64,000 nt of DNA from Gammaproteobacteria bacterium (GCA_022599775.1 JAHZLQ010000038.1:1-64000); one strand, 5' to 3'; counted from the stretch's first letter, positions 47,128 to 55,320 are shown. The notes: generated by a model not told the origin, from the letters alone. Made by a program: numbers and translations.

Positions 47128-47221
47128 ACAATCGGCTCGCCCGGCAATGCAGCGGGGTAGGGTGGACTCGGCGGCGGTCCGTCCACGCTAAGGACTGGCC
47201 CGGAAAGGACCGAGCATACGC

Positions 47222-48961
47222 ATGAACGATATCGCGGCGTCGCGCCGCCGGTTCATCACCGGCTTCGCGCAACTGGGTCTGGGGTCCAGCCTGCTGCCAG
47301 GTGTGCTGTGGGCACAAATGGAGCATACCGGCACGCGCAGGGTCTCTCCGGGGATGATGAAGTCGGCCGCGGCACTGTCTGGCCTCGAACTCAGCGACGC
47401 GGATTGCGAGACGATTGCGGAGTCGGTAAACGAGAATTTCGAGCGCATCACGGCGCTGCATTCGGTGCGGATACCGAACGACGTCGCACCGCCGTTCTAT
47501 TTCAGCCCGCTGGTACCGGGCATGAGGGTTGAGCGAGCGCAGCTGCCGTTTCGAACAAGCAAGGTGTCGGGCCTAAGGCGTCCGGCCGATCTGGAGGAGA
47601 TCGCGTTCTGGCCAGTGAGGCGACTTGCCGAGCTGGTCCGGACGCGGGCTGTCACTTCCACCGAACTGACACGCATGTATCTGTCGCGGCTGCACCGGTA
47701 TAACCCAAAGCTCAATTGCGTCGTGAGCTTTCTTGACGACGTGGCGCTGGCACAGGCGAAAAAGGCGGACGCCGAAATTGCCGCCGGCCGCTATCGGGGA
47801 CCGTTGCACGGCATTCCGTGGGGCGCCAAGGACATTATGGCGTTCAAGGGTCACAAGACCACCTGGGGTTCGGCTGTATATTCGGATCGCGTCATCGACG
47901 AGACGGCGACAGTGATCCGGTTGCTCAGTGAGTACGGCGCCGTGCTGTTGGCAAAACTGTCGACTGGGGAATTGGCCGGGGGGGATCAATGGTTTGGCGG
48001 GCGCACCAACAATCCGTGGAATCTCGACGAAGGGTCCAGCGGTTCTTCGGCTGGTTCTGCGTGCGCCACTGCGGCGGGTTGTGTCGCGTTCGCACTGGGC
48101 ACCGAAACCAGTGGTTCCATCCTGAGTCCCTCTGGCCGCTGTGGTGCGACTGGTCTGCGACCGACCTTTGGTCGCGTCAGCCGTTACGGCGTCATGGCGC
48201 TATCGTGGACACAAGACCGCATCGGCCCTATCTGTCGGGACGTTGAGGACTGCGCCCTAGTGATGAACGTGATTGCGCGGCCAGACGGTCGCGATCTGAG
48301 CGTGTCCGAGCTGCCGTTCAATTGGGACGCCGGCCTCGATTTGCGCCGTGTGCGTGTCGGCTACGTCAAGGAGGCGTTCGCGGATGCGGATCGTTATCCC
48401 GAATGGGTGCGCAACGATCATGACAGCATCGAGCAGCTGCGGTCGTTGGGATTCGACCTGTCGCCCGTTACGCTGCCTGACTTTCCGACCGAATCGCTAC
48501 GCCTGAGCGTCGAAGCCGCTGTCTTCCATGATGAGCTCCTGCGTTCCGGACAATACAAGCAGATGACCAATCCGTCGCGCGGCGAGCGTATGCTGGCCAG
48601 CCGCCTGATTCCCGCCGTGGAATATCTGCAGTCGCAGCGCCTGCGCTCGATGATGATGCAACAGCTGGCGCACGCGACCGCTGGTGTAGACGTCTATCTG
48701 GCACCGTCGACGCACGGCGCCCCGAGAAATCGCACCACCGATGCGCCGGCAAGCCGCAGCCGTGATCATTTCAACATGGCCAATCTGGCCTGCTACCCAG
48801 CGCTGGCGGTCCCCAACGGCTTCACTTCGGCAGGCACGCCAACCAGCATCAGTTTCATGGCTCGCCCGTATCGCGAAGCCGAATTGCTGGCTGTGGCCAA
48901 GGCCTATCAGGACGCAACCGGTTTTAACACCAGACAACCGCCGGCGTTCGCCGCCGCATAG
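47222..48961 (+). CDS. Tat-exported amidase A15, divergent member with GatC-like N-region
   Basis: A 579-residue amidase, the odd one out. The Tat signal is SRRRFITGFAQLG with cleavage near LWA-QME. Residues about 45-105 (AAALSGLELSDADCETIAES ... PPFYFSPLVPG) resemble the helical GatC-like region seen in front of some amidases. The core has Lys203 (IPWGAKDIMAFK), the cis-Ser near 275 (GSSGSSAGSA) and Ser299 (GTETSGSILSPSG), closer to GatA of the tRNA amidotransferase than to the other array members. No GatB is present and the protein is exported, so a tRNA role is unlikely. Confidence 0.88.
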   Translation: MNDIAASRRRFITGFAQLGLGSSLLPGVLWAQMEHTGTRRVSPGMMKSAAALSGLELSDADCETIAESVNENFERITALHSVRIPNDVAPPFYFSPLVPGMRVERAQLPFRTSKVSGLRRPADLEEIAFWPVRRLAELVRTRAVTSTELTRMYLSRLHRYNPKLNCVVSFLDDVALAQAKKADAEIAAGRYRGPLHGIPWGAKDIMAFKGHKTTWGSAVYSDRVIDETATVIRLLSEYGAVLLAKLSTGELAGGDQWFGGRTNNPWNLDEGSSGSSAGSACATAAGCVAFALGTETSGSILSPSGRCGATGLRPTFGRVSRYGVMALSWTQDRIGPICRDVEDCALVMNVIARPDGRDLSVSELPFNWDAGLDLRRVRVGYVKEAFADADRYPEWVRNDHDSIEQLRSLGFDLSPVTLPDFPTESLRLSVEAAVFHDELLRSGQYKQMTNPSRGERMLASRLIPAVEYLQSQRLRSMMMQQLAHATAGVDVYLAPSTHGAPRNRTTDAPASRSRDHFNMANLACYPALAVPNGFTSAGTPTSISFMARPYREAELLAVAKAYQDATGFNTRQPPAFAAA

Positions 48962-48991
48962 AGCTATAGATCTACGGGAGCATCCGAGCGC

Positions 48992-49025
48992 GGGGTGGGG
49001 GGCTGGGCCCTGCCGCAGTCTCTAC
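48992..49025 (+). repeat. G-rich intergenic motif, copy before A16
   Basis: GGGGTGGGGGGCTGGGCCCTG followed by CCGCAGTCTCTAC. It is the counterpart of the copies before A6 and A9 (the last split by the IS). It lies 42 bp upstream of the A16 start. Confidence 0.4.
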
Positions 49026-49066
49026 AAGGGCAGCGCCTTCATCGGGCGTTCAACGGAGACAATGAC

Positions 49067-50596
49067 ATGAGCACAGACTTGGCGCGCGCGCGGCGGCCGG
49101 CGAATGTTTCGACACTGACACGTCGGAGCTTCTTGGGTACGGCGGCCAAGACCGGAACAGCTGTCGCGTTGACGCGATACAGTCCGCGTGCACTTTCTGC
49201 GCCGGATCAGTTGCTGCGCCAATCGGCGACGCAGATCGCGGCCCAGCTGCGCAGCGGCCAGCTCAAGGCGGTGGATGTCGTCAGGGCATGTTACGCGCGT
49301 ATCGACGAGGTTCATGCCAAGCTCAACGCGGTGGTTATGCAATGCCGGGAACGCGCTCTCGCCGAAGCCGCGGAAGCCGACGCCCAACTCGCCGCCGGCA
49401 AGATTCTGGGGCCGCTGCATGGTGTTCCGTTCACGATCAAGGACTCGTTCGATACGGCGGGCGTGATCAGCACTGGTGGTACGTTGGGGCGCAAATCATT
49501 CATTCCAGGTGAGGATGCGACGGTGGTTGCGCGGCTGCGCGCGGCCGGAGGAATTTTGCTGGGCAAGACGAATACTCCGGAGTTCACTCTGGGTGGTGGT
49601 GCGCGCGGCACTTACAACCTGATCTACGGGCAGACCTACAATCCGTACAACACAGCCTATAGTCCGGCCGGTTCCTCGGGCGGGGCTGGAGCCATCGTTG
49701 CAGCCTGCGGCTCATTTTTCGATATCGGATCCGACTATGGCGGATCGATCCGTAGTCCAGCCAATTTCAACGGGATTGCGGGGATCAAGCCCACGCTGGG
49801 TCGTGTGCCGCGTACCGGGCACATCGTCGATTACGGCGGACCGTACGACTCGTTCCAGGAGACCGGTCCTCTGGCGCGCTACGTTGAAGACCTGACGCTG
49901 TTGCTGCCGATCATCGCCGGTCCAGATGGCCGCGACGCGGCGATGGTGCCGGTGCCGCTCGGCAATCCGCAAATGGTCGAGCTCAAGAAGCTGCGCGTGG
50001 CCTACTATACGAGCAACGGAGTAACTGATCCGACGCGCGAGATACAGGGACTGGTCGAGCGATGCGCCGACCATTTTTCGAAGCTCGGCTGCAAGCTGAC
50101 ACGGGATATGCCGCCGAAGATGCAGACGCTGGCGGATGCACGCAGCCGATTCAGCAATGCCAGTGGTGGCGATAATCGTCGGCGAATGCTCCGGAAGTAC
50201 GGGACTCGTCAGGCGTCGCCCGGGCTGAATCTCAGCGGAACCGTAATCAGCAGCGCGGAGTTCACTGCCGCCTGTGAAGAGATGGACGCGATCAAAAGCG
50301 AGCAACTCGGCTGGTTCAAGCAATACGACCTCATCGTCTGTCCCGCACGTGCGTTACCGCCGCGGCCGGTGCCGCCGGAATTCGTCCGCAAGCAGAGTCG
50401 CGGACTCAGTTATACGAGTCAGTACAACACCACGGGCTGGCCTGCTGGCGTCGTGAGGGCAGGCACCTCAACTGAGGAAAAGGGCTTGCCTCTCGGTATC
50501 CAGTTGGTGGCGCGACCGTGGCGGGATGACGTCGCCCTGGCGGCGATGGCGCTGATTGAGCAACAAGCAGGCGGTTGGGAAATGCCACCCGTGTAG
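49067..50596 (+). CDS. Tat-exported amidase A16
   Basis: A 509-residue amidase, the last of the array. ATG 49067 has CGGAG upstream and gives MSTDLARARRP then Tat signal LTRRSFLGTAAKTGTAVALTR and cleavage near LSA-APD. Lys125 (VPFTIKDSFDT), the cis-Ser near 203 and Ser227 (SDYGGSIRSPAN) are intact. It is closest to A13. An in-frame extension to 48995 is possible but would hide the Tat motif. A terminator-like hairpin about 100 bp downstream closes the array. Confidence 0.9.
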   Translation: MSTDLARARRPANVSTLTRRSFLGTAAKTGTAVALTRYSPRALSAPDQLLRQSATQIAAQLRSGQLKAVDVVRACYARIDEVHAKLNAVVMQCRERALAEAAEADAQLAAGKILGPLHGVPFTIKDSFDTAGVISTGGTLGRKSFIPGEDATVVARLRAAGGILLGKTNTPEFTLGGGARGTYNLIYGQTYNPYNTAYSPAGSSGGAGAIVAACGSFFDIGSDYGGSIRSPANFNGIAGIKPTLGRVPRTGHIVDYGGPYDSFQETGPLARYVEDLTLLLPIIAGPDGRDAAMVPVPLGNPQMVELKKLRVAYYTSNGVTDPTREIQGLVERCADHFSKLGCKLTRDMPPKMQTLADARSRFSNASGGDNRRRMLRKYGTRQASPGLNLSGTVISSAEFTAACEEMDAIKSEQLGWFKQYDLIVCPARALPPRPVPPEFVRKQSRGLSYTSQYNTTGWPAGVVRAGTSTEEKGLPLGIQLVARPWRDDVALAAMALIEQQAGGWEMPPV

Positions 50597-51047
50597 ACGT
50601 TTTGATATACCAGCCTGGGGCCGCCGAGTGAACTGGACGGCCGCGCAATGTCGTTCCGGTTGAAAAAAGCGCCGACGGCCCTGACTGGTTGTTCTCGCCG
50701 CCCTCCCTGCGGTCACCTCTCCAAGGGCGGCGCCTTTTATTCGTAGGCCGAAGCTGGTCGAGAGTGGATGTCGTAAGTTAGCGAACCGACTACGCGGACA
50801 CTTTCGTCGCGGGAGCCCTAGGCATGGGTCACGAACGCACCAGCGGTCACAGCCGAGCCCTCGTCGCCATTCAGTACAAATTGAGCTTTCTGATCGTATC
50901 GCTCCTCTCGGTCGGTGTCGGCGTGCGGCATTGTTCGAGCCGGATTCAGTGAAGCGGCGCTAATGTGGTAGCGGCGCCGTGAGCGTTGACGGTGTGCTGG
51001 CGCGCACGACTGCGCAAGTAGCGACATTTCTCGGAATGAGGGGCGAC
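50597..51047 (+). other. Intergenic region between the amidase array and ku
   Basis: These 451 bases hold a likely terminator (50696-50740) and no convincing gene. The sequence to 50695 is probably the 3' untranslated part of the array transcript. The ku promoter should lie in 50750-51040, but I cannot point to a clear -35/-10 pair. The purine-rich GAGGGGCGA just before 51048 is the ku ribosome-binding site. Confidence 0.5.
50696..50740 (+). terminator. Probable terminator closing the amidase array
   Basis: CGCCGCCCT (50696-50704) pairs perfectly with AGGGCGGCG (50724-50732) over a 19-base loop and is followed by CCTTTTATT. The long loop lowers certainty, but the position after the last amidase and the T-rich tail fit an intrinsic terminator. 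Confidence 0.55.
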
Positions 51048-51950
51048 ATGGCCAGACCGATCTGGACCGGAACCATCTCCTTCGGCCTGCTGCATGTGCC
51101 GATCCGCCTGTACACGGGCGAGCGCAGCGTCGATCTGCATTTCCGCATGCTCGACTCGCGTGACAAACGCCCGATCCGTTACGAGCGCGTGAATTCCGAG
51201 ACCGGGCGGGAAGTCGCCTGGAAGGACGTGGTCAAGGCCTTCGAATACAAGAAGGGCAGCTACACGGTGATCGATTCGGATGCCATCAAGAAGGCGGCAC
51301 CGGAGGCCACGCAAACCATCGATCTGGAAACCTTCGTCGAACGCGAGGCGATCGATCCGCGCTATTTCGACAAGCCCTACCTGTTGACGCCGGATCGCAA
51401 GGCCGACAAACCCTACGTGCTGCTGCGTGAAACCCTGAAGAAAACCGGACGCGTCGGCATCGCCAAGGTGGTGATCCGCACGCGCCAGCACCTGGCGATG
51501 CTGATGCCGCACGACGATGCCCTGGTGTTGATGCTGATGCGCTTTCCGCAGGAGCTGGTCGATCCGGGCGACTACCGGATTCCGTCCGGCAAGCTTTCGG
51601 ACTTCAAGCTGACGCGCAAGGAAATCGACATGGCGGCGCAGCTGATCGACTCCATGAGCAGCGCATGGCAGCCCGACGAATTTCACGACGACTTCCGCGA
51701 GCGACTGCGCAAGCTGGTCGAGAAGCGCGTCAAGGACGAGGGCGAAGCCGAGCCCGAAGACATCGAGGACGAAGCACCGCCGTCCGGTAACGACGAGGAC
51801 TTCATGGCCTTGCTGCGCGACAGCCTCAAGTCGAAGAACCGTGGCAAGCCGGCGGGACGCAGCAGTCGTGGCAACACTCGTCGCCGCAGCACGCGCAAGA
51901 AGGCCGCGGGCAAGAAATCGTCCAAGTCCGCGAGGAGCAAGTCGGCATGA
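51048..51950 (+). CDS. ku: Ku DNA-end-binding protein
   Basis: A 300-residue bacterial Ku: MARPIWTGTISFGLLHVPIRLYTGE at the N-terminus, then the ring-forming core (YERVNSETGREVAWKDVVKAFEY, DPRYFDKPYLLTPD, ALVLMLMRFPQEL). A Lys/Arg/Ser-rich C-terminal tail (about 265-300, RRRSTRKKAAGKKSSKSARS) probably binds DNA. It encircles double-strand break ends and recruits LigD for non-homologous end joining. ATG 51048 is preferred over the upstream in-frame GTG 50979 because the family starts at MARPIWTG and GAGGGG lies just before it. The stop overlaps ligD by four bases. Confidence 0.96.
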   Translation: MARPIWTGTISFGLLHVPIRLYTGERSVDLHFRMLDSRDKRPIRYERVNSETGREVAWKDVVKAFEYKKGSYTVIDSDAIKKAAPEATQTIDLETFVEREAIDPRYFDKPYLLTPDRKADKPYVLLRETLKKTGRVGIAKVVIRTRQHLAMLMPHDDALVLMLMRFPQELVDPGDYRIPSGKLSDFKLTRKEIDMAAQLIDSMSSAWQPDEFHDDFRERLRKLVEKRVKDEGEAEPEDIEDEAPPSGNDEDFMALLRDSLKSKNRGKPAGRSSRGNTRRRSTRKKAAGKKSSKSARSKSA

Positions 51951-54355
51951 GCATCCAGACCTATCGCGAAAAGCGTCGGGAAGGCACGCCCGAACCGCGC
52001 GCCGCTCGCAAGAGCGCGCGGCGCAGCGGCCGGCCGCGTTTCGTGGTGCAGTTGCATCACGCCAGCAGCCGTCACTACGACTTCCGCCTGGAAGTGGATG
52101 GGGTACTCAAGAGCTGGGCGATCCCCAAGGGACCGAGCCTCGACCCCGGCACCAAGCGTCTGGCCGTGCAGGTGGAGGATCATCCGCTGGACTACGCCGG
52201 CTTCGAAGGCGAGATCCCGAAAGGCCACTACGGTGCCGGCCAGGTGGAGATCTTCGACGAAGGCGACTGGACACCCGAAGGCGATCCGCAGCAGCAGCTC
52301 GACAAGGGCCATATCAGTTTCGAGCTCGACGGCCGGATGCTGCATGGCGGCTGGGATCTCGTGCGTACGCGCATGAACGGCAAGCAGCCGCAGTGGCTGC
52401 TGATCAAGCGGCGCGACCGCTACGCCGGCGCACGCGAGGCGGACGATTTCACCGATGTCGGCGGACACCTCAAATCCGGCAAACCCGAGGCCTCCGGGCG
52501 GACAGCGAAGCGGCTATCCACGTCGGCGAAATCGGCCGGCAAGGCCAAGCCGTTCGAGCCGCAACTCGCCAAGCTTGTGGGCACGCCGCCCGAGGGGCGG
52601 CAATGGCTGCACGAACCCAAGTGGGACGGCTACCGGCTGCTGACGACCCTCGTCGACGGCGAACCCCGGCTGTGGTCCCGCAACGGCCTGGACTGGACCG
52701 AGCGCCTGCCGGATATCGTCGAGGCGCTGCGCAAACTCGACACCGACGATGCCGAACTCGACGGCGAACTGGTGGTGCTGCGCCGCGGCCGCAGTGACTT
52801 CAATGCTTTGCAGGCCCGCCTCGCAGGGCGCTCCAAGGCGTCGCTCAGCTATCAGCTGTTCGACCTGCCGCGCCTGAACGGGGAAGACCTGCGCGAGCAA
52901 CCGCTGAGCGAGCGCAAGCAGCGCCTGCGCAAACTGCTGTCGCGCAAGACGCGCGGCGCGCTCGCCTACAGCGAGCATCATGCCGGCGACGGCGACACGG
53001 TGTTCGCCACCGCCGAAAAATTCGGGCTCGAAGGCATCGTCAGCAAACGTGCGGACAGTCCCTATCGCGCCGGTCGCGGCGATGACTGGCGCAAGATCAA
53101 GCGCGAAAACTCGGACGAATTCGTCATCGTCGGCTACACCGAGCCCAAGGGCAGCCGCCACGGCTTCGGCGCGCTGCTGCTGGCAGAGCCGGATGCCGAC
53201 GGCGGCTGGCATTACGTCGGTCGCGTCGGCACCGGCTTTTCGGACGCGCTGCTGAGCTCGCTGTCCGCGAAACTGAAGACGCTGCAACGCAAGACCCCGC
53301 CGGTCAGCGAGGCCAGCCTGGCCGAACGCGAAACCGGCAAGCCGATCTGGGTGCGCCCGGAGCTGGTTGCGGAAGTCAGCTACCGCGACATCGCCGGCCT
53401 CGGCCTGCTGCGCCAGGCCGCATTCAAGACCCTGCGCGAGGACAAGACCGTGAAGCAACTCGAACCGACGGTAGCCAAGGTCGCCGACCTCAAGCTGACG
53501 CATCCTGACCGCGTGGTGTTTCCGGACGCCGGCCTGAGCAAGGCCGATGTCGCCGACTACTACCGAACAATGGCCGAGCCGCTGCTGGCCGAGATCGCGG
53601 GCCGCCCGCTGTCGGTGCTGCGCTGCCCGGACGGAATCGACGGTGAGCACTTCTTCCAGAAACATCGCGGCAAGGGCATGGGCGAGCACGTGCACACCGT
53701 GCCGATCGAGGAAAAGAACGGCAGCAGCGACTACCTGATGGTCGACAGCGTGGAGGGCATCGAGGAACTGGTGCAGATGAACGTGATCGAGTTCCATCCC
53801 TGGGGCGCCACCGCGAACAAACCCGACCAGTGCGACCGCCTGGTGTTCGACCTGGACCCGGCGAACGATCTGCCGTTCAAGCGAGTGATCGAAGGGGCGC
53901 GCATGTTGCGCGATCGCCTCAAGTCCCTGGACCTCGAATCCTTCGTGCGCACCACCGGCGGCAAGGGCCTGCACGTGGTGGTGCCGCTGTCGCCGGCCGC
54001 CGACTGGGATGCGGCCAAGGATTTCGCACACGCACTGGCTTCGGCCTGCGCAAAGGCCGAGCCGAATCGCTACGTCGACGTGGCCAGCAAGGCCAAGCGC
54101 GACCAGCGCATCTTCATCGACTATCTGCGCAACAGCCGCGGCGCCACCAGCGTGGCCTCGTACTCGCTGCGCGCCCGTCCCGGCGCGCCGGTGGCCGTAC
54201 CGCTGCGCTGGGAGGAACTCGGCCGGCTAGACAGCGCGGCCAAGTACGACGCGCAATCTGCCCCGAGCCGCTTCAAGCGGCTCAAGCGCGATCCCTGGGA
54301 TGGTTTCGACCGCTGTCGACAATCGCTGACGACCGCGCTGAAACGGCTGGATTGA
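51947..54355 (+). CDS. ligD: DNA ligase D (phosphoesterase-ligase-polymerase)
   Basis: An 802-residue three-domain LigD in the order 3'-phosphoesterase (about 1-190; RFVVQLHHASSRHYDFRLE, then FEGEIPKGHYGAG), ATP-dependent ligase (about 210-500; nucleotidyl Lys225 in EPKWDGYR, then LDGELVVL, LEGIVSKR and WRKIK) and polymerase/primase (about 515-802; HPDRVVFPDAGLSK, VFDLDPAND, RTTGGKGLHVVVPL). This order is the Pseudomonas-type arrangement. It processes and seals Ku-bound ends. It is coupled to ku through a 4-base overlap. The cassette-like island starts about 210 bp downstream. Confidence 0.97.
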   Translation: MSIQTYREKRREGTPEPRAARKSARRSGRPRFVVQLHHASSRHYDFRLEVDGVLKSWAIPKGPSLDPGTKRLAVQVEDHPLDYAGFEGEIPKGHYGAGQVEIFDEGDWTPEGDPQQQLDKGHISFELDGRMLHGGWDLVRTRMNGKQPQWLLIKRRDRYAGAREADDFTDVGGHLKSGKPEASGRTAKRLSTSAKSAGKAKPFEPQLAKLVGTPPEGRQWLHEPKWDGYRLLTTLVDGEPRLWSRNGLDWTERLPDIVEALRKLDTDDAELDGELVVLRRGRSDFNALQARLAGRSKASLSYQLFDLPRLNGEDLREQPLSERKQRLRKLLSRKTRGALAYSEHHAGDGDTVFATAEKFGLEGIVSKRADSPYRAGRGDDWRKIKRENSDEFVIVGYTEPKGSRHGFGALLLAEPDADGGWHYVGRVGTGFSDALLSSLSAKLKTLQRKTPPVSEASLAERETGKPIWVRPELVAEVSYRDIAGLGLLRQAAFKTLREDKTVKQLEPTVAKVADLKLTHPDRVVFPDAGLSKADVADYYRTMAEPLLAEIAGRPLSVLRCPDGIDGEHFFQKHRGKGMGEHVHTVPIEEKNGSSDYLMVDSVEGIEELVQMNVIEFHPWGATANKPDQCDRLVFDLDPANDLPFKRVIEGARMLRDRLKSLDLESFVRTTGGKGLHVVVPLSPAADWDAAKDFAHALASACAKAEPNRYVDVASKAKRDQRIFIDYLRNSRGATSVASYSLRARPGAPVAVPLRWEELGRLDSAAKYDAQSAPSRFKRLKRDPWDGFDRCRQSLTTALKRLD

Positions 54356-54576
54356 TCGAGCGCAGAACGGCAGCGGCAGCTCGGTTCAGACCGAGTACGC
54401 CGATCTCGCAAGCGTCGGTGCGTTCCCCGCTCCAGAAGTTCGGCCCGCCTGAAGGATTCGCAATGCAAGCCCGCTGCCGACCCGATGCGTTTTCGCCTTG
54501 TGGCGCTTTCAAAATCTGTGGAATATCGCAGCGATGGCCGCCTGCGGGCCGCGGGTGAACCGGGGCGTTGGACGCC

Positions 54577-54605
54577 TTGCTGATTGTACGTCTCTGACGT
54601 ATGAT
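54577..54605 (+). promoter_or_regulatory. Sigma-70 promoter with palindromic operator, toxin-antitoxin operon
   Basis: TTGCTG (54577-54582), a 17-base spacer and TATGAT (54600-54605) make a good promoter. Inside the spacer and reaching the -10 box is the palindrome TACGT-CTCTG-ACGTA (54587-54601), a likely operator for the XRE antitoxin. Transcription would begin around 54611-54613, at or next to the toxin ATG, so the mRNA may be leaderless. Confidence 0.65.
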
Positions 54606-54610
54606 GTGGC

Positions 54611-54928
54611 ATGTTTACCGTCATAGAGACACCCACCTTCTCAAAGCTTTGCCCTGATTACTGGACCGAAGACGAGCGCGGTGCCCTTGCTGCGTGGATA
54701 GCGGCACACCCGGAAATGGGAGATGTTATTCCAGGTTCCGGCGGGTGCAGAAAAGTACGCTGGTCCAGAGCAGGCATGGGCAAACGTGGCGGTGTTCGGG
54801 TCATCCATTACAACCAGATTCCAGATGGGCGCATTTACTTGCTGCTCATCTACGCCAAAGGTGTGCAGGACAACATTGCACCACAGGTGCTACTGAAGAT
54901 TAAGGAGGCACTCAATGCCCATGACTGA
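54611..54928 (+). CDS. RelE/HigB-type toxin
   Basis: A 105-residue basic protein of the RelE/HigB superfamily: MFTVIETPTFSKLCPDYWTEDERGAL, then GSGGCRKVRWSRAGMGKRGGVRVIHY and IYLLLIYAKGVQDNI. The R-K-x-R-W and GKRGGxRVIHY strands are typical of this family, whose members cleave translated mRNA. Toxin precedes antitoxin, the HigBA order. The last 14 bases overlap the antitoxin gene. It sits inside an integron-like cassette, a place where toxin-antitoxin pairs are common. Specific target unknown. Confidence 0.85.
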   Translation: MFTVIETPTFSKLCPDYWTEDERGALAAWIAAHPEMGDVIPGSGGCRKVRWSRAGMGKRGGVRVIHYNQIPDGRIYLLLIYAKGVQDNIAPQVLLKIKEALNAHD

Positions 54929-55226
54929 GAAAGAGTTGAAAGCCAGAGATAGCAAGCGAGACCTTGGCGCAGAGCTATTGGCCTCCGTGTTGGAGATGAA
55001 GTCTCAGAAGGTAGGCCGGGTCCATACAATCACGCTTTCCGAGGTCACACAGGCACGCGCCAAGTCCGGCCTGTCGCAATCACAGTTCGCTCAGGTGCTT
55101 GGAGTATCAACCCGCACGCTTCAAGAGTGGGAGCAGGGCCGGCGCAAACCATCCGGGGCTGCTCAGTCTTTGCTGGCCATCGCTGCCAAACGGCCCGAGG
55201 TCATCCGTGAAGTCTTTATGTCGTAA
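54915..55226 (+). CDS. XRE-family antitoxin (HigA-like)
   Basis: A 103-residue protein with a helix-turn-helix of the XRE/Cro type in its C-terminal half: ARAKSGLSQSQFAQVLGVSTRTLQEWEQGRRKPSGAA (about 52-88). It should neutralise the toxin through the N-terminal part and repress the operon through the palindrome at 54587-54601. The start ATG 54915 lies inside the toxin gene, preceded by AAGGAGG (54902-54908), a near-consensus ribosome-binding site. Confidence 0.88.
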   Translation: MPMTEKELKARDSKRDLGAELLASVLEMKSQKVGRVHTITLSEVTQARAKSGLSQSQFAQVLGVSTRTLQEWEQGRRKPSGAAQSLLAIAAKRPEVIREVFMS

Positions 55227-55235
55227 GGCGGAGTC

Positions 55236-55320
55236 GTCCAACCATCGGTTCCAGCCGACGGTTCTGCCTCCGCTTGCATCTTCGCTGCGGCAGGCCCGCG
55301 GCCGAACCGGGGCGTTAGCC
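55236..55320 (+). repeat. attC recombination site
   Basis: The R'' box GTCCAAC (55236-55242) and R' box GTTAGCC (55314-55320) flank an imperfect palindrome. An outer arm pairs CGGTTC (55246-55251) with GAACCG (55304-55309). Inner complementary segments (GCCG/CGGC, CTGCC/GGCAG) surround a short loop. The 3' half (GCGGCCGAACCGGGGCGTTAG) resembles the sequence before 54573 (CGGGTGAACCGGGGCGTTGG), so the upstream cassette junction carries a related half-site. Confidence 0.7.

Larger units (their letters stand above)
54568..55314 (+). mobile_element. Integron-type gene cassette carrying a HigBA-like toxin-antitoxin pair
   Basis: The left boundary is the core site GTTGGAC (54567-54573) and the right boundary GTTAGCC (55314-55320). 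Recombination is expected after the G of each. Closing the 747 bases into a circle would place the cassette's own TTGGAC next to the last G, creating GTTGGAC. This is the exact reverse complement of the R'' box GTCCAAC at 55236-55242, as expected for a genuine attC. It contains promoter, toxin, antitoxin and attC only. No integrase gene is visible in the window, so this looks like a cassette cluster without integrase (CALIN-like). Confidence 0.72.

Noticed and set aside
47222..48961. A15 as GatA of a tRNA amidotransferase
   Set aside because: It carries an export signal, has no GatB partner, and sits among exported amidases.
52514..54031. 505-codon minus-strand frame opposite ligD
   Set aside because: Antisense to conserved LigD domains, His/Gln/Arg-rich shadow composition, no family.
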